A program made the translations under genes and the position numbers. A DNA stretch of 64,000 nt from Rugalucina vietnamica (taxonomy: Eukaryota; Mollusca; Bivalvia; Lucinida; Lucinidae): assembly GCA_964017185.1 (NCBI GenBank), contig OZ024876.1:10169726-10233725 (forward strand). Reading direction: 5' to 3'. Position 1 is the first letter of the stretch. Every line of letters starts with the position of its first letter. The notes under the pieces are model-generated. The model saw only the letters and a list, made by a program, of their open reading frames with translations, was not told where the DNA came from and did no database searches. Shown one piece after another: positions 53,301 through 64,000 of this stretch.

Positions 53301-56300
53301 ATCTACACAACGATAAAGAACACCGGTAAAGTGACTTTTCTCGCGGTGTAACTATTGACCGAACACTGCACGTGCAAAACGAGGAGGCTTGTTAACTGTA
53401 CCGCATCGCTATTGTCAAAAATAGATCTCAATGGAGTATCTTCCCTTGTGCATTTAAAACATTTTGAAACCTATTTTTTATTTTGTATTGACCGTTTCTT
53501 TCTCAAATTGTCTAATCAACAATAGAAATTATCTTTTATTGAAACAGTTAACAAACTGGGAGAGCAAATATAAATTACCTTTTCTTTTATATGCTAAAAC
53601 GTAATACCATTTCGTAATGATTTTCAGATAAGTATATATAGCGTGTGTAGGTTTGTAATTGTAAGGTTTGAAACCGATGGACCTAATTTTCTAAAATCCT
53701 CATAGAAAGTTAGGGGACCAGTGTACAAATGCCCAACTGTATTTAAGGGATACAGCTGGTCGTTTATCATAAACATAATCGCAATGCAAAAATGTGTGAA
53801 ATTGGTTTCTGGTTCATTGTTCTTGCACTTTAACAACAATAACCCACTAACAATAATATGAGAACCAGAAACCAATTCCAACTCAAGAAGACTCTCAGCT
53901 CAGTGTAACTGCCCAGTCCGATCAGTGCACCGCAATTGATATTCATGTGCACTGGTCATGTTGATGACGTAGATTTTTGCAAGGAAGTAAAAGCAGTTAC
54001 GTTGGTGAAGTCTGCATCAGAATGGATACCCACGCTTTAGTGCATTTTTATTCATCAGCTGTCAGAAGGTAGGAAAGTCACTTTCACCACCGATCTGGAA
54101 GTAAGGAAATTACTTTCCTTACCTCCAGGCAGGTGTGAAAGTATTTTCTCTACCTCCATAACTGCCCTAGACACCGCGCATGCGGTAAGGTATGGAAAAT
54201 ATTTCCCCATGATTAACATTGCAGTCATAAGGTAAGAAAAGCTGTCCACCGATATCCTTATGCTTCGAAAAATCACTCTGAAGAACGTCAGTAGGATGTC
54301 TTCAAATAAACGCCATTAACTAATCATTTTTTCTACATGTTTGCATAATCTTCTTCATTTTTATTTAAAAAAAAATGAGCCGCCTCATGGGAAAACCAAC
54401 AATCTGCATAGGCGAAAACAAAGGCGCAGATCAGCTTCGCGGTAACCGCGAAGCTGATCAGCACCTTTGTTTTCGCTACTCGGATAGTATGCAGTACTAT
54501 TCCTCCTCTACTTAACTCCAAAATTTCAAGCTTCTAGCCTGCTTCTGTAGCTGTACAGGCAGGTTTGTGTCAGACCTGTTCGGAAACCACCTTGTTGGTT
54601 TTTCCACGAGGTGGCTCAAATGTTGATAACGGTATCAATGTCTACACTGCAAGAAGTCTTTTGCATCAAGATAGACGCAACTCCATCTCTTTGGTTATGG
54701 TTGTTGTTTTCCACGTAAATGACACAGGGTGCTATATTTGTACTAAAGTGCGATCTTTGTCAAGTTGTTTAAGCAAAGGTAATATGTGTTCTTTAAACTT
54801 TATTTTATTTTACCAGAGCATAGCTTAATAAAGATATCCCCCCCCACTATGGCCGACCATACAATGTAATGAGCAACAATTTGCATATGTCACTGAAAAC
54901 AAAGACGTAGGTGCAGCAATAGAACTGCTGATCAGCGACTTTGTTTATGCTACACATGTTGTGCAATGCACCTTTATTAATTCGAAACTTCAAGCTGCTA
55001 GCCCACTTCTGTGACTGTATGAGCTTGTCTGTGTCAGAAACCAAGATTATTAGTTTTCCCACGTCAGGTTCACCAGACGCTGAATTCCCAGATCTTGAAA
55101 CAGACCTCTGAAATCACCCGGATGTCCCAAGAGATTCGCGCTCTCAATCAGCAGTTACAACAAGTACAATCGAACACGACCGGAAGTGGGGGTGGCATAA
55201 CCAGAGCTGATGTTGCTAGGCTACAGTCACAGATTCAACAGGTAAAGTAGTTTCAGATATACCTGTATGTGAACAGCGACTTTTCTACCGGGCATTGCAC
55301 GTCTGAAACTCTAAATGCCTGCTAAGGGCTTCAGGCGTTTTAAGGGATCGCGATAGTATGACTCAGATGAGATAAAAGAGGGATAAAAACTAACTAAAAC
55401 AACGACAAAAACAATAACAAACAAACTACAACAAACCGGGCGTCGCACGTCTGAAACTTTAAACGCCTGTTAAAACTATGTTGGTCAAACCATTGCTGAG
55501 GGGCTTCAATCAATTATAAAGGTTCGCCGGAATAATACGACTCAGGTGAGCTTAAAGTGTGATCAAAAAGTTTTTTATCAAGAATATTTTGAATCGTAAA
55601 AATGCAACATTTCAATTCAGGTGTCAGCTGAGATAAAACAGTACGACACCAAGCAACAGTCAAATATTACTACTTTGACGTCGGCTACAAGCAGACTTGA
55701 GAATACCGTCAATCAACAAGCGTCAGATGTACGCAACGCAAAGAACGACGCCCAGTTGACACGCACACGACTCACAAAGGCAGAAAAGGATGTAAAGGTA
55801 TGTTAACAATTTGTTAATGCGTCGTAGAACGGAAATGTGGCATATGCACGTTGCGAACACCGTGGCGCAGGCGACCACGTCATGTAAGATATACCATGAG
55901 CTCAAACTATATTTAAACGCATTGATTTGATTTACCCAGTGCTAAGACTGATGAGCGTTTTCAGTACTCGCACAGACTATTTAGTAGATGGCACCGTATA
56001 CGGATCTGTACATAAACGGTACGAAGCAAATGAAAGATTTATAGCATTTTCTCAACTGAAACACACTAATATTAATCGGTTTAGATTTATTTTCTAATCA
56101 ACGTTTGATATATTTGGTCCCATTTGGATAATACTAGTCTTTGTATCGACTACCCTGTTGAAAGTTGCAAAAGTACAGTAATTGTCTTTGGCTTCATGTT
56201 GCCAAATCTAAAGAGTCACTGGCGAGACTTAGGCCTAAGTTGCCGAGAAGCCGAAACAGCGATTTGGCCCATCGCCTTTATCATTATCTTTTTTTTAATT

Positions 56301-59118
56301 GGTTTTAGCGTAAAATTCTAACGTGTCATATTGTCCCATTCGTAGGTAGCTTATCAAATAAGAAATTGTGGCCATACAATATTTTGTTTTCTTCTAGAAT
56401 CTGCATGACGCATTTGCCCAGTTTCGCCAGATTCGAGAACCTCAGATTCTGAAGCTTGACCAAGACGTTAAAGATTTGACCAAGAACCTTACAACAGTCA
56501 ACAAAGGTTTACAGCAGATACAACAAACCACGCTCAACTTCGCACAACAGTCCACGAATAATTCACAAGAATTACTGCCACTTAAAATACGTGTAAGTAA
56601 CCTTGATATCCTTTAAATGTTTTAATTCTGGTTATTGTACTTCCTTTTTGTTAATTAAATTGGCCCATCAACGTCTTAAACCATTTCTGTTTCTCGGAAA
56701 CCATTTCTGTTTCTCGGAAATGGCGTACATGCGTTTCATTTCATTTTTTCATTAAATGTTTATATAAGGTAAAATATAAGCCAAAACCAATGCTACTGTC
56801 AACAGTCAAGCACAAAAAATCAAGGACCACTTTCATCACATAATTTGTAGTACGAATGATCGAAATCAGATACACATTTAAATATATTTATTTCATCTGA
56901 TAATGTATAATACAAATTATTATAAGCACAATCAAACAGGCTCAGTGCGGAAGCATTACTGCTTCCTAAAAACAAATATAAGTCTGACTTCGTACGAATA
57001 TATTCACATCATTACGAAAACACGCCCATGCAATATACAGAAAATTTTTTAATTGTAAAAATGAAAAAATTCACTGGAAAAATTTAGATATTTTTCTTAT
57101 TTTTCCTCAAAACATAGATTGAGGCGGTTCTAACGAGCACCCACAATCTATGTTTTGGAGCAAGAATAAGAAAAATAGGTATACCCCCGCATACCCCAGT
57201 TTTTCTATATAAAAGTGGGATTTAAGGGGGTATACATTTCACGGACATGTTTTTCTGATGTTTAGAAGAGAAAGGTTTTTGTCCAAAAGCCTTGATGAAA
57301 GTGAGTACAGTATATTTTGAACATTAACTCTATGGTTAGTTATGACACACTTGTTTAGAACCATAACATAAACTCGCACGAAAACATCTATACTGAGTTC
57401 CACAGCCAACGCAACTTTATTTTGCCCTGTCATTTCTTAATATGTTAATTTTCTAAAAACTTTTGTGCCCAGCCAAAATAATGCACCCAAAACAAATCTT
57501 TGAATGCCGTTCGATGAGTGTATGGCATTTAAATGTTGTAATCTACAGCTCAACGCCAGGAATTGCCATTGATCTTTAGTACCCGATATTTGCTTGTTTT
57601 TAGGCTATTAATGTCACTTAGTCAGGATGTCGACGTCACTGTAGATGTCATTCATATGCTTCATTTTGTGTTTGCAACCTAGCCTTATTGAATAAAATAT
57701 ATTGCAGCTATGGGAAATCTTATTTTCACCGAGTTTCGTTGCTAAAGTATAGGGTGGATTACACAGTTTAACAAGAAATTCGTCAAAATTGCTGATTTTC
57801 TTCATTTTTCAAAATGACTCCTTCGACCGTTTTTAAGCAAAAGTTTAGGCGAACGGAAGAAGCCTGACGGCTGATTTTTACATTTAATCTTTGCAAATGG
57901 TTGTGCTACATATCTTCGGAATTTTTAATGAATTTAATGAAACCACAGACAGTTATTCAAGTTTAATGACGAGTTGCGTTGGCTGTGGAACTCAGTATAT
58001 TTAAATTGCCGTGGTGTTTTATCTTAAGAGGGATCTGCTTTCATCGAACATTTTGCACAACACCTTCGTTAGTTTTATACCACATTCTACCACGACGTTA
58101 TCGGTTTTCCAATTGAATCTAATAGAAACGCCAACGTGTGCAAAGTAAGAAAGCAGTGAATTGTTGAGTAATATATCACTGTTTGGAGGTCAGTTTGAAA
58201 GCAGAGCAAATTACGTGCGCGCAGCGCGAGTGATTTATCTGCGGACAACTGACCGACAAGCAGTGATATATTACTCAACAATTCCGCACTACAGCTGATC
58301 TATTTCGATTCTAGCACACAATAAACGGAATAGAATCATTTTAAACCTTCAGTTTCTTTAACTTTTCGACCATTGCACTGAAGTGAACATTTGCGGTGCA
58401 GTCAAAACTTTTGACTTATGACTGCACCGCAAATGTTTACATAATGTTTGTTACGTTTTGAACGCGTTGAAATGAACGTCAAGGTAACGTGACTTTTGGG
58501 ATAGCTGACGTCTTAATTTATTCAAAATTGCGTCAAAACAGCGCAAAGTAATGTCACGCTAATCCGCCCAGTGACATATCACTCAATATATCACTGCACT
58601 TTACCATTGGCTTCTGTAGGCAGGGTGTGTTAGAATTTACAATAATTCACTGTAAACAAAATTTCGCGCGCAAGGTGGCGTATTTGCATCGTCGCACAAA
58701 ACATTCATGTCCACCGAGAATGAGTTCACTGGAAAACATTTTAAAATGTAAGCATGTATTTATTAGTCGTATTAGAATCGAAATAACATCCCGAACACAA
58801 ATAGCTCAGTAAAACAGGATCATGCATCTTTTTGTTATCATGTTTTTTTCTCTCCAGACATTAACCCTCCAGTCTAACGTGTCTCAGATTAACTCTGATC
58901 TGGCCAACCAGCGACGGGACATCAGCACCCTTCAGCGGGGTCTCACCAACCTGAAGAAGACGGTACCCCTGTCAACGCTACAGAGCATGAACAACATTGT
59001 ACTGCAGATAATCAACGGCCAGTCGGTGTCCACACAGAGTCTGGTCACACTAAAGAACGGTCTACAAACTCTGGAGCAGAGGTTACGACTCCTGACCTTA
59101 CCACCAGTTAGTGGTTGA
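47108..59118 (+). CDS. Secreted Thr/Pro-rich coiled-coil protein, six exons, 511 residues, function unknown
   Basis: Joining 47108-47342, 52287-52789, 55077-55241, 55621-55797, 56398-56592 and 58858-59118 gives an uninterrupted frame (1536 nt with stop). The first intron is phase 1 and the other four are phase 0. The product has a signal peptide (1-18), a Pro/Thr/Lys stalk with P-x-T-P repeats (about 20-90), a Cys pair ~10 residues apart (NCQFSFNVPNSNCQGG), then about 390 residues of Gln/Leu/Ser/Asn-rich heptad-like coiled coil broken by Ser/Gly linkers, ending in LTLPPVSG. No C1q, fibrinogen or lectin domain follows. It probably forms an extracellular rod or oligomer: mucus, matrix or byssus-type roles are possible but unproven. 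The phase-0 exons of 165, 177 and 195 nt suggest growth by exon duplication. Confidence 0.85.
47460..48042. other. Start of intron 1, no repeat identified
   Basis: AT-rich, no gene or recognised repeat seen. Confidence 0.4.
48250..48318 (-). repeat. tRNA-derived sequence
   Basis: Minus strand: an A-box-like TGGCTCAGTGGTAAG and, ~40 nt on, a B-box-like GAGTTCGGATCC. The arms do not form a full cloverleaf, so this is a SINE head or tRNA relic. A diverged relative lies at 49675-49745. Confidence 0.4.
48960..49195. mobile_element. MITE A copy
   Basis: GAAAACATGTCCGTGTAATG opens it. CGCCTCGCGGGTTAGGCGG is the central palindrome. Confidence 0.7.
49430..49510 (+). repeat. LINE family C 3' end, short copy
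   Basis: GGGTTTTTGGAGTGGGAATC to TTGCCTGCTTGTACCTTT in + orientation. Confidence 0.6.
50235..51725. mobile_element. TIR element rich in ATATAGGAG words
   Basis: GGCTGTCAGCCAAG at the left is matched by TTGGTTGACAGCC at the right. ATATAGGAG recurs about ten times near both ends. MITE B (50431-50664) is nested. No transposase seen. Confidence 0.5.
50431..50664. mobile_element. MITE B copy
   Basis: GAGCCGCCTCGTGGGAAAAC to CCATGGGGCGGCTG, inverse orientation of the core relative to 36439. Confidence 0.8.
51726..52286. other. End of intron 1
   Basis: AT-rich, with no gene. It ends in the acceptor AACGTGTTTTTCAG. Confidence 0.5.
52287..52789 (+). CDS. Exon 2: stalk end, Cys pair and first coiled coil
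   Basis: Acceptor GTTTTTCAG|TG restores the codon split by exon 1. It encodes PPVTNPPLSQ, the NC...NC pair, a heptad-rich coiled coil and a Ser/Thr linker. The donor is AAAG|GTAATT. Confidence 0.85.
53105..53262. repeat. Near-perfect 150-bp palindrome in intron 2
   Basis: ACAGGTGGGTATGATATTTT ... GGCTCGAGGTACATGC ... AAAATATCATGCCCACCTGT. The loop is only a few bases (CCCGAAGGGC). TAATTAC lies on both sides. Confidence 0.8.
53263..54372. other. Intron 2 middle, no gene
   Basis: Includes a small palindromic stretch near 54095-54125 (GGAAGTAAGGAAATTACTTTCC). Otherwise unremarkable. Confidence 0.4.
54377..54617. mobile_element. MITE B copy in intron 2
   Basis: GAGCCGCCTCATGGGAAAAC to CACGAGGTGGCTC, with aaat on both sides. 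Perfect core palindrome around GCGGTAACCGC. Confidence 0.85.
54858..55072. repeat. Degraded MITE B abutting exon 3
   Basis: CAACAATTTGCATATG, GACGTAGG...CTGATCAGCGACTTTG and TTTTCCCACGTCAGGTTCA are diverged MITE B parts. The right end stops four bases before the exon. Confidence 0.6.
55077..55241 (+). CDS. Exon 3: coiled coil
   Basis: 55 codons, phase 0. The acceptor is TTCACCAG and the donor CAACAG|GTAAAG. It encodes Gln/Leu-rich heptads and a GSGGG linker. Confidence 0.8.
55621..55797 (+). CDS. Exon 4: coiled coil
   Basis: 59 codons, phase 0. The acceptor is TTTCAATTCAG and the donor AAAG|GTATGT. Confidence 0.85.
56398..56592 (+). CDS. Exon 5: coiled coil
   Basis: 65 codons, phase 0. The acceptor is TTGTTTTCTTCTAG and the donor CGT|GTAAGT. 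Contains LKLDQDVKDLTKNLTTVNKG. Confidence 0.85.
57011..57262. mobile_element. MITE A copy in intron 5
   Basis: ATTACGAAAACACGCCCATG to TTCACGGACATGTTTTTCTG. The centre lacks part of one arm. Confidence 0.7.
57263..58145. other. Intron 5 middle
   Basis: No gene or clear repeat; small frames on the minus strand lack any family feature. Confidence 0.4.
58148..58300. mobile_element. Small foldback element
   Basis: GCAGTGAATTGTTGAGTAAT and, inverted, ATTACTCAACAATTCCGCAC. One arm also occurs alone at 49951-50010. Immediately after (58375-58445) lies another hairpin, AACATTTGCGGTGCAGTCA and its inverse. Confidence 0.65.
58858..59118 (+). CDS. Exon 6: terminal coiled coil and stop
   Basis: 86 codons plus TGA. 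The acceptor is TTTTTTTCTCTCCAG. Leu heptads around LQRGLTNLKK and LKNGLQTLEQRLRLL. Confidence 0.85.
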   Translation, partial: TLTLQSNVSQINSDLANQRRDISTLQRGLTNLKKTVPLSTLQSMNNIVLQIINGQSVSTQSLVTLKNGLQTLEQRLRLLTLPPVSG

Positions 59119-59419
59119 TGGCCGGATTGTTCAGGACAGTCTTTCATCAAAGGATTTGGAACATAATTTTGCCAAACTCCAGAAGACACCTTAACATTAT
59201 TTGACATACGATTTTGAACATTAAATGCATGGTTAAAGGGAATCAAGTGCATCAAACTTAGGAATTTGTACACCTTTTTACCGTCTCAGTACCATGAAAA
59301 TTTTTAAGGGACAACTTATGTGCAAGTGTTGACGTCAACTTCTGTCGGAACTGCTGGTTTGACTTATGGTTTTATTAATTATCAGTATATTGTCCATTCC
59401 TTGCCAATGACATATTTGA

Positions 59420-59425
59420 AATAAA
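59420..59425 (+). terminator. Polyadenylation signal of the secreted coiled-coil gene
   Basis: AATAAA about 300 nt after the stop, in TTGAAATAAAATTTATT. Confidence 0.6.
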
Positions 59426-59819
59426 ATTTATTTAAGTATCGACTAATTTTTCGAATACTTCCATTCAATATAAATTGAATATAAGTTATACATGTATGTG
59501 TGTACATGTATGTACATTTTTGTCCTTTAGTCAGGTCTGAAGACTATGTCCCTTGGATTAAACACATAATGCACAACCATCGTCTCAAGCCTTGTCAAAG
59601 TATTTCCTTGTCATTAGTTTGGTCTCGAAAATTGTAACAGGCCATCGGTTTATAGTCTCACCCGAAAAATTATCCAAAAACCACGTGATTCAATTTCTTC
59701 CAGCATAAGTGTATAATGCATAAGTCATTGTATCAACGGTTCCTATTGGACCCGGGAATAGCGGTGCTTTAATTTTTAATTTTTGAAACGCTGCTAAAAT
59801 CTCGGCACTGTGAGATCAT

Positions 59820-60083
59820 GAAGTCCTTGAAATGTATACCCCCTTGAACCCCACTTTTATATAGCAAAACTGGGGTTCAAAGGGTTTCCATTTTTATCAT
59901 TTTTGCTCCAAAACATAGACTGTGGGTACTCGTTAGAACCGCCTTGGCAAGGCGGTTCTAACGTGTACCCACAATCTATGTTTTGAGCCAAAATAAGAAA
60001 AATATCATAAATTTTCTACTGAAATTTTCTATTTTCACAGCTGAAAAAAATATCTGTATATTACATGGGCATGTTTTCATAAT
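59820..60083. mobile_element. MITE A copy
   Basis: ATGTATACCCCCTTGAACCCC to TACATGGGCATGTTTTCATAAT. Central CGCCTTGGCAAGGCGG. Confidence 0.7.
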
Positions 60084-60269
60084 GTCAAACTTGTGGTAAA
60101 ATCGCTGCATGAAGCCCTACCCTGTGAAGACTGACAACAATGAGGGGGTTGTTGCTTTACTTCCCAATCAACAGCTATTTTATGGGGCCTTTGGGATGTC
60201 ATGACATGCGCAATGTGTTAAGCAACGTTTCCTGGGCAGACTCGGACCTTCTAAGCTTGGTGGTCGGTT

Positions 60270-61020
60270 ATGAAAAAAGTACAAGTAGGCAATGATCAGG
60301 AAATGGCACAATCAGAAAAAAATCCCACTCTACAAACCGAGATGACACTTAGGTACCATACCAAGAAAACATATCGTATGCCGAGTGAGCAGCTATTCCC
60401 TAATAGACGGCCACTCAGTTACCCGAACTTATTATGATTTAAAATATGAAAACGCACATAAGTCCCAAACAGCACAAAATGGACTCCAAAACACAAAACA
60501 ATTAGAACCACAACAGAAGTATCGCCTTGGAACGATTAGTAATATAAAATTACTGGGCGGCTTAAACCGGTTTCACACGGCCCTGACCTCACCCTCATCT
60601 TCTGCAGTGGTTCACAACATTTAGTTAGTTGTTCGGTCCTCGTGGTGAATCTTTAACTTGTCAATGAATCATCAAGAACATACGAATAAATCATGATAAT
60701 TACCACGATGAATAAAAAACGAGGACTCAACAGATTAATTAAGCTGCCCGACAATGGAGATCCCTGGGCACCGAATAACTTACTGAAAGCCGGAGCAAAA
60801 GAAAAACACCAGTTGAACCCCGGTGGGCCAAGCAGCAGACAAGAAGCTCCAGCCCCAACCAACTAAAAAGAATAGCTTTATGTCGGACCATCATAGAGTC
60901 TGACGCCCGACCTACCGGCGTGCAATAAAAGAAGGTAGCGTAGTTATCAATCATGATTGGGTTACAAACTAAGCATGCAGACTGTCGCATAACATTCAAG
61001 TTATAACCTATACGTCTGTA
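60270..61020 (-). repeat. LINE family C 3' end
   Basis: As 40892. The protein tail is at 61056-60900 (minus) with GRASDSMM. It ends where the GGACATTCC block begins. Confidence 0.6.
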
Positions 61021-62170
61021 GGGGACCGGAATGTCCGCGGCCCGGAATGTCCGCAAAAAAATTAATTTGTTTTAAATATGTATTAAAACATAAATAATCG
61101 TTAAATAAGTCTATTAAATACAAAAATTCTGGGAAATAATTTTCATAAAAACAAAAAAAAAAGAACTTAGAAAAAATTCCTTGCGGACATTCCGGGACGC
61201 CCCAAAGGGACCGAAATGTCCGCAGGCCCGAAATGTCCGTAAATGTTGTTTTCTCTTTAAACCGATATAATACCCATCGATTATGCTTTATCAATGCGAT
61301 AAAACAAGTAAATTTTAAACATAATGACCATTTAACCCACAAACCACGAGTGTCTGATTATAATAAAACATGTTTGACCGTTTGGTCACAATTTCTTCCA
61401 TGTTTACACAATTGTAATTCTGTCGTTTAAATTATTGCATGTCAACGGTAAATTTTAACTCTTAAGTGAGTTTACATCACATAATTCATAGTAATTAACA
61501 GTTTTAATAACTATAGTTTCAATAAAAAAATCTTGCGGGCATCCCGGACCATTTAGACCGCCCCGCAATGTCCGCAACATTTAAAATTTATACTAAATGA
61601 GGAAAACGGTTAATGATTAAAACGCATGGCATATTATTGCGAAAGTTGAAGCAACTAATGTAAATTATGGTCCACAATGCCTATTATAAACAGATCCGAT
61701 GATTTTGGTCCCCACTGATTTTTATTATTGACAGCAAATTATTGATGGCATTATCTTTAAGATATGCTTTGCTTGTGTTTCAAAGAACAGTCAGAACCCT
61801 TTTAGTTTACACCCTTGTAATTCTTACGTAACAAATGCATTTCAACCGGACATCTTCAATGAGTTAACATGACAATATTTATAGTTTTTAACAGATATAA
61901 TAGGGATAGTTTCAATAATAATGTTGCGGACATTCCGGGCCATTTTGGCCGCCCAGCAATGTCCGCAAGATTTAAAGTTTATCACAGATCTGATCACTTT
62001 GTTGTTATGTTATGTTATTTGAATACATCATCTTTAAGATATATATTTCTTGTGTTTCAATAGACAGTCGGGCCTTTTATATGTTTACATGTCTGAATTA
62101 ATAGTTATTAACGGTTTTAAATATTTTTTATCAACATAAAATGTTGATGACATTCCGGGTCACGGGTCAT
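61020..62170. repeat. Cluster of inverted GGACATTCCGG motifs
   Basis: CCGGAATGTCCGC or its complement GCGGACATTCCGG occurs near 61027, 61045, 61183, 61212, 61230, 61540, 61573, 61928, 61963 and 62150, often as head-to-head pairs around GGCC. Spacers of about 300 bp share TTTTAA-rich sequence. The origin is unknown. Confidence 0.55.
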
Positions 62171-62560
62171 AAGTACTCATAAATTTTCAGAGAATTCCAT
62201 TCTTGTAACTTTTATTACGTTTGTTCAATGCCTATCCAATATTAGTCTCTGTATATTAAAAAACACAACGTAATTAGGGGCGAAACGGTAGCATTACATG
62301 AAAAGGTACAAGTATGCAAAGATCAGGAACTGTTTGAAACTGTTTGAAACACTTTTAAGTGTTCAAACTAAATCATATACAATTAATTGACAATGTCCCA
62401 TATTCACATACATGAGCTTTGGTTATCGAAAACGTTACATGGGAAATAAGGGAAATTAAATGCTGAGTGGCTGCGGAACCAGTGTTTGTATTTGTGTATT
62501 GAAAAGGTAAGCGGAATAGTTCTTAGTCGGTGCAATATCCGACTCTGTGTATTCGTAGCA

Positions 62561-62580
62561 GGGGGGGGGGGGGGGGGGGG
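62561..62580. repeat. Poly(G) run
   Basis: Twenty consecutive G residues. Confidence 0.95.
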
Positions 62581-62871
62581 AATACCTGTCATTATCACCC
62601 CTAATAAACAATCCAGGTACAATATCCCATATCAAATTCAAATGCGCATCATAGGTGATTATGAACTCATATGGTTCAAACGACCCGGGGCTATTTACAA
62701 TTGAAGCCTGTGCAATACGGAACATAGACATAATGCATGTAAAGCGGTCGATATAAATAAATTCACTTGTGAAATTTCATCAAAAGCACAAAATTGGCAT
62801 TTTCGCACCAAGTTAGTCGGAAGATTTGTTGCTCCATCACGGCATGACTTAAAATTGACGATTAGGCGCCA

Positions 62872-62877
62872 CACACA

Positions 62878-62942
<65 letters not shown>
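62872..62942. repeat. (CA)n microsatellite
   Basis: About 35 CA units. Confidence 0.95.
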
Positions 62943-62945
<3 letters not shown>

Positions 62946-62995
62946 GTTGCGGTATTGTTTCACCAGTAAACTATTCTGATTCTGAACCATTATGT

Positions 62996-63262
62996 CGAGG
63001 AATCATTAAACATGGGCACGGCCACGTTAAAGCGTCGCAGTATCTTCATCACGGCATGACTGAAAATAGTTGACTAGGACGTTAACCAATAAGTTAAGTT
63101 TATTTTATATATTTCGTGAAAGGCATATGAAACAAACATGCGTGGCATAAGACGTACATATGTCAATTAACCATTAAACATGTGCATAGCGACGATAGCG
63201 GTGCATTATCGTCATCACGGCATGACTGATCATAGTTGACTGACAATAAGTTAAGTTTATTT
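62996..63262. repeat. Diverged tandem duplication
   Basis: Two units of about 150 bp share CATTAAACATG, CATCACGGCATGACTGA and AATAAGTTAAGTTTATTTTA. A third partial match (CATCACGGCATGACTTAAAA) is at 62836. Confidence 0.6.
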
Positions 63263-63454
63263 TATATGCTGATGCTTATATGTTTTAATGGAATTGCCTA
63301 AACCACTTTTCCTGGGTAGGCGTAGTTAACCCGTAATCATATGGTCAGCCTAGCAATTTCTCGTGACCGGACTTGGCGCGGGCCCATATTTCCATCTGAA
63401 TATTTAATTTGTCCATATGTGATATAATTCATTGCTTCTATTATGACAAAAACG

Positions 63455-63915
63455 GTAGGTCTAGATAGCGAAAAGAGGCTTTTTCCCGAAAAGAGGCATT
63501 TTACCATTAAATAGAGACAAAATATGCGTGAATTCCAATTTTTCCATTTATTTAAGATAAAATATTAAAATTGCTTCTTTAAAAAATCACGATATCGATG
63601 ATAATCTTCATTTGTAGAGTCAGTAATGGGTATATTAACCAAGGTGTCATGAGCAATATACGCGTGCCAGCTAACACCTACCGTGATAAGTCACACCTAG
63701 TAATTAAAGATGCCCTGTCACTAAGCCATCGCTCCTTTTTGCCAACATTTAATATTTCAGAAATTCTTGCATTATGGCATGCTGCTACTATCGTACTCTC
63801 TGAAATAACTAATTTATATTGCATCATATGCATCATAAACGACTATTTTGGCATTCAAACACCTCTTTTCGCATCTTTCCGCAAAAAGACCCTCTTTTCG
63901 CTATCTAGTCCCACC
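63455..63915. mobile_element. Small TIR element
   Basis: GGTCTAGATAGCGAAAAGAGG at the left and CCTCTTTTCGCTATCTAGTCC at the right. A second internal pair of CGAAAAGAGG sits inside each end. Non-coding, about 460 bp. Confidence 0.65.
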
Positions 63916-64000
63916 CTGACAAAAACACTGCTGGTAAAACTGAAAAAATATATCAGTTTCTGTGTGGTTTTGAAAGCTGCAGAATTGTTTAACACAATGT

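Noticed and set aside
62695..63073. Cys-Val and His-Thr repeat proteins
   Set aside because: Translations of the (CA)n microsatellite.

Overview
The window is animal nuclear DNA, most probably from a marine bivalve mollusc or a close lophotrochozoan. That is an inference from intron-containing genes with GT-AG sites and AATAAA signals, AT-rich intergenic DNA crowded with short palindromic transposons, and decayed LINEs of a type I associate with bivalves. No bacterial or organellar features were seen. Host genes are few. A single-coding-exon class A GPCR lies at 38168-39235 (+). A six-exon gene at 47108-59118 (+) encodes a 511-residue secreted, threonine/proline-rich, coiled-coil protein of unknown function.

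The dominant object is a complete, apparently recent 15.6-kb Ty3/Gypsy-type LTR retrotransposon (6028-21584), oriented on the minus strand. It has two 1842-bp LTRs with no difference in the parts compared, TG...CA ends and a 4-bp target duplication (atat). It interrupts the endonuclease region of an older LINE, whose halves lie at 5350-6027 and 21589-22226. In its own direction it reads: LTR with TATA box and a hairpin-forming tandem array, tRNA-Leu-like primer site, gag, pol (protease, RT, RNase H, unusually long cysteine-rich tether, integrase) in the -1 frame, then ORF3, polypurine tract and LTR. ORF3 occupies the env position but encodes a C2H2 zinc-finger, charged coiled-coil, BTB/T1 (KCTD-like) protein, not an envelope.

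The opposite (+) strand of the same element carries a coherent set of strong splice sites and a polyadenylation site. Predicted exons end at 7914 and lie at 10519-10620, 12581-12636, 13022-13084 and 19532-~19680, with an optional exon at 8939-9046. One predicted intron spans ORF3 and another spans pol plus gag, so the antisense exons fall only in sense non-coding gaps. Three exons join in phase to give a 62-codon reading frame. This layout, an antisense spliced unit starting at the 3' LTR, recalls the antisense genes of some retroviruses. Together with ORF3 it is the strongest candidate for something undescribed.

The rest is a transposon graveyard. Left flank (1-5350): palindromic MITE pieces, a LINE 3' end, a 1.5-kb foldback element with TAA target duplication and a decayed LINE RT. 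Middle (22200-37700): LINE ends, a Tc1/mariner-like relic inserted at TA, nested TIR elements, a 3.3-kb structure with ~600-bp inverted arms, a second foldback element with TTA duplication, a tRNA-type SINE and many copies of two MITE families. Right side (39500-64000): further copies of the same families between and inside the host-gene introns, GGACATTCC palindromes, microsatellites and a terminal TIR element. One MITE abuts exon 3 of the secreted-protein gene and appears to supply its splice acceptor tract.
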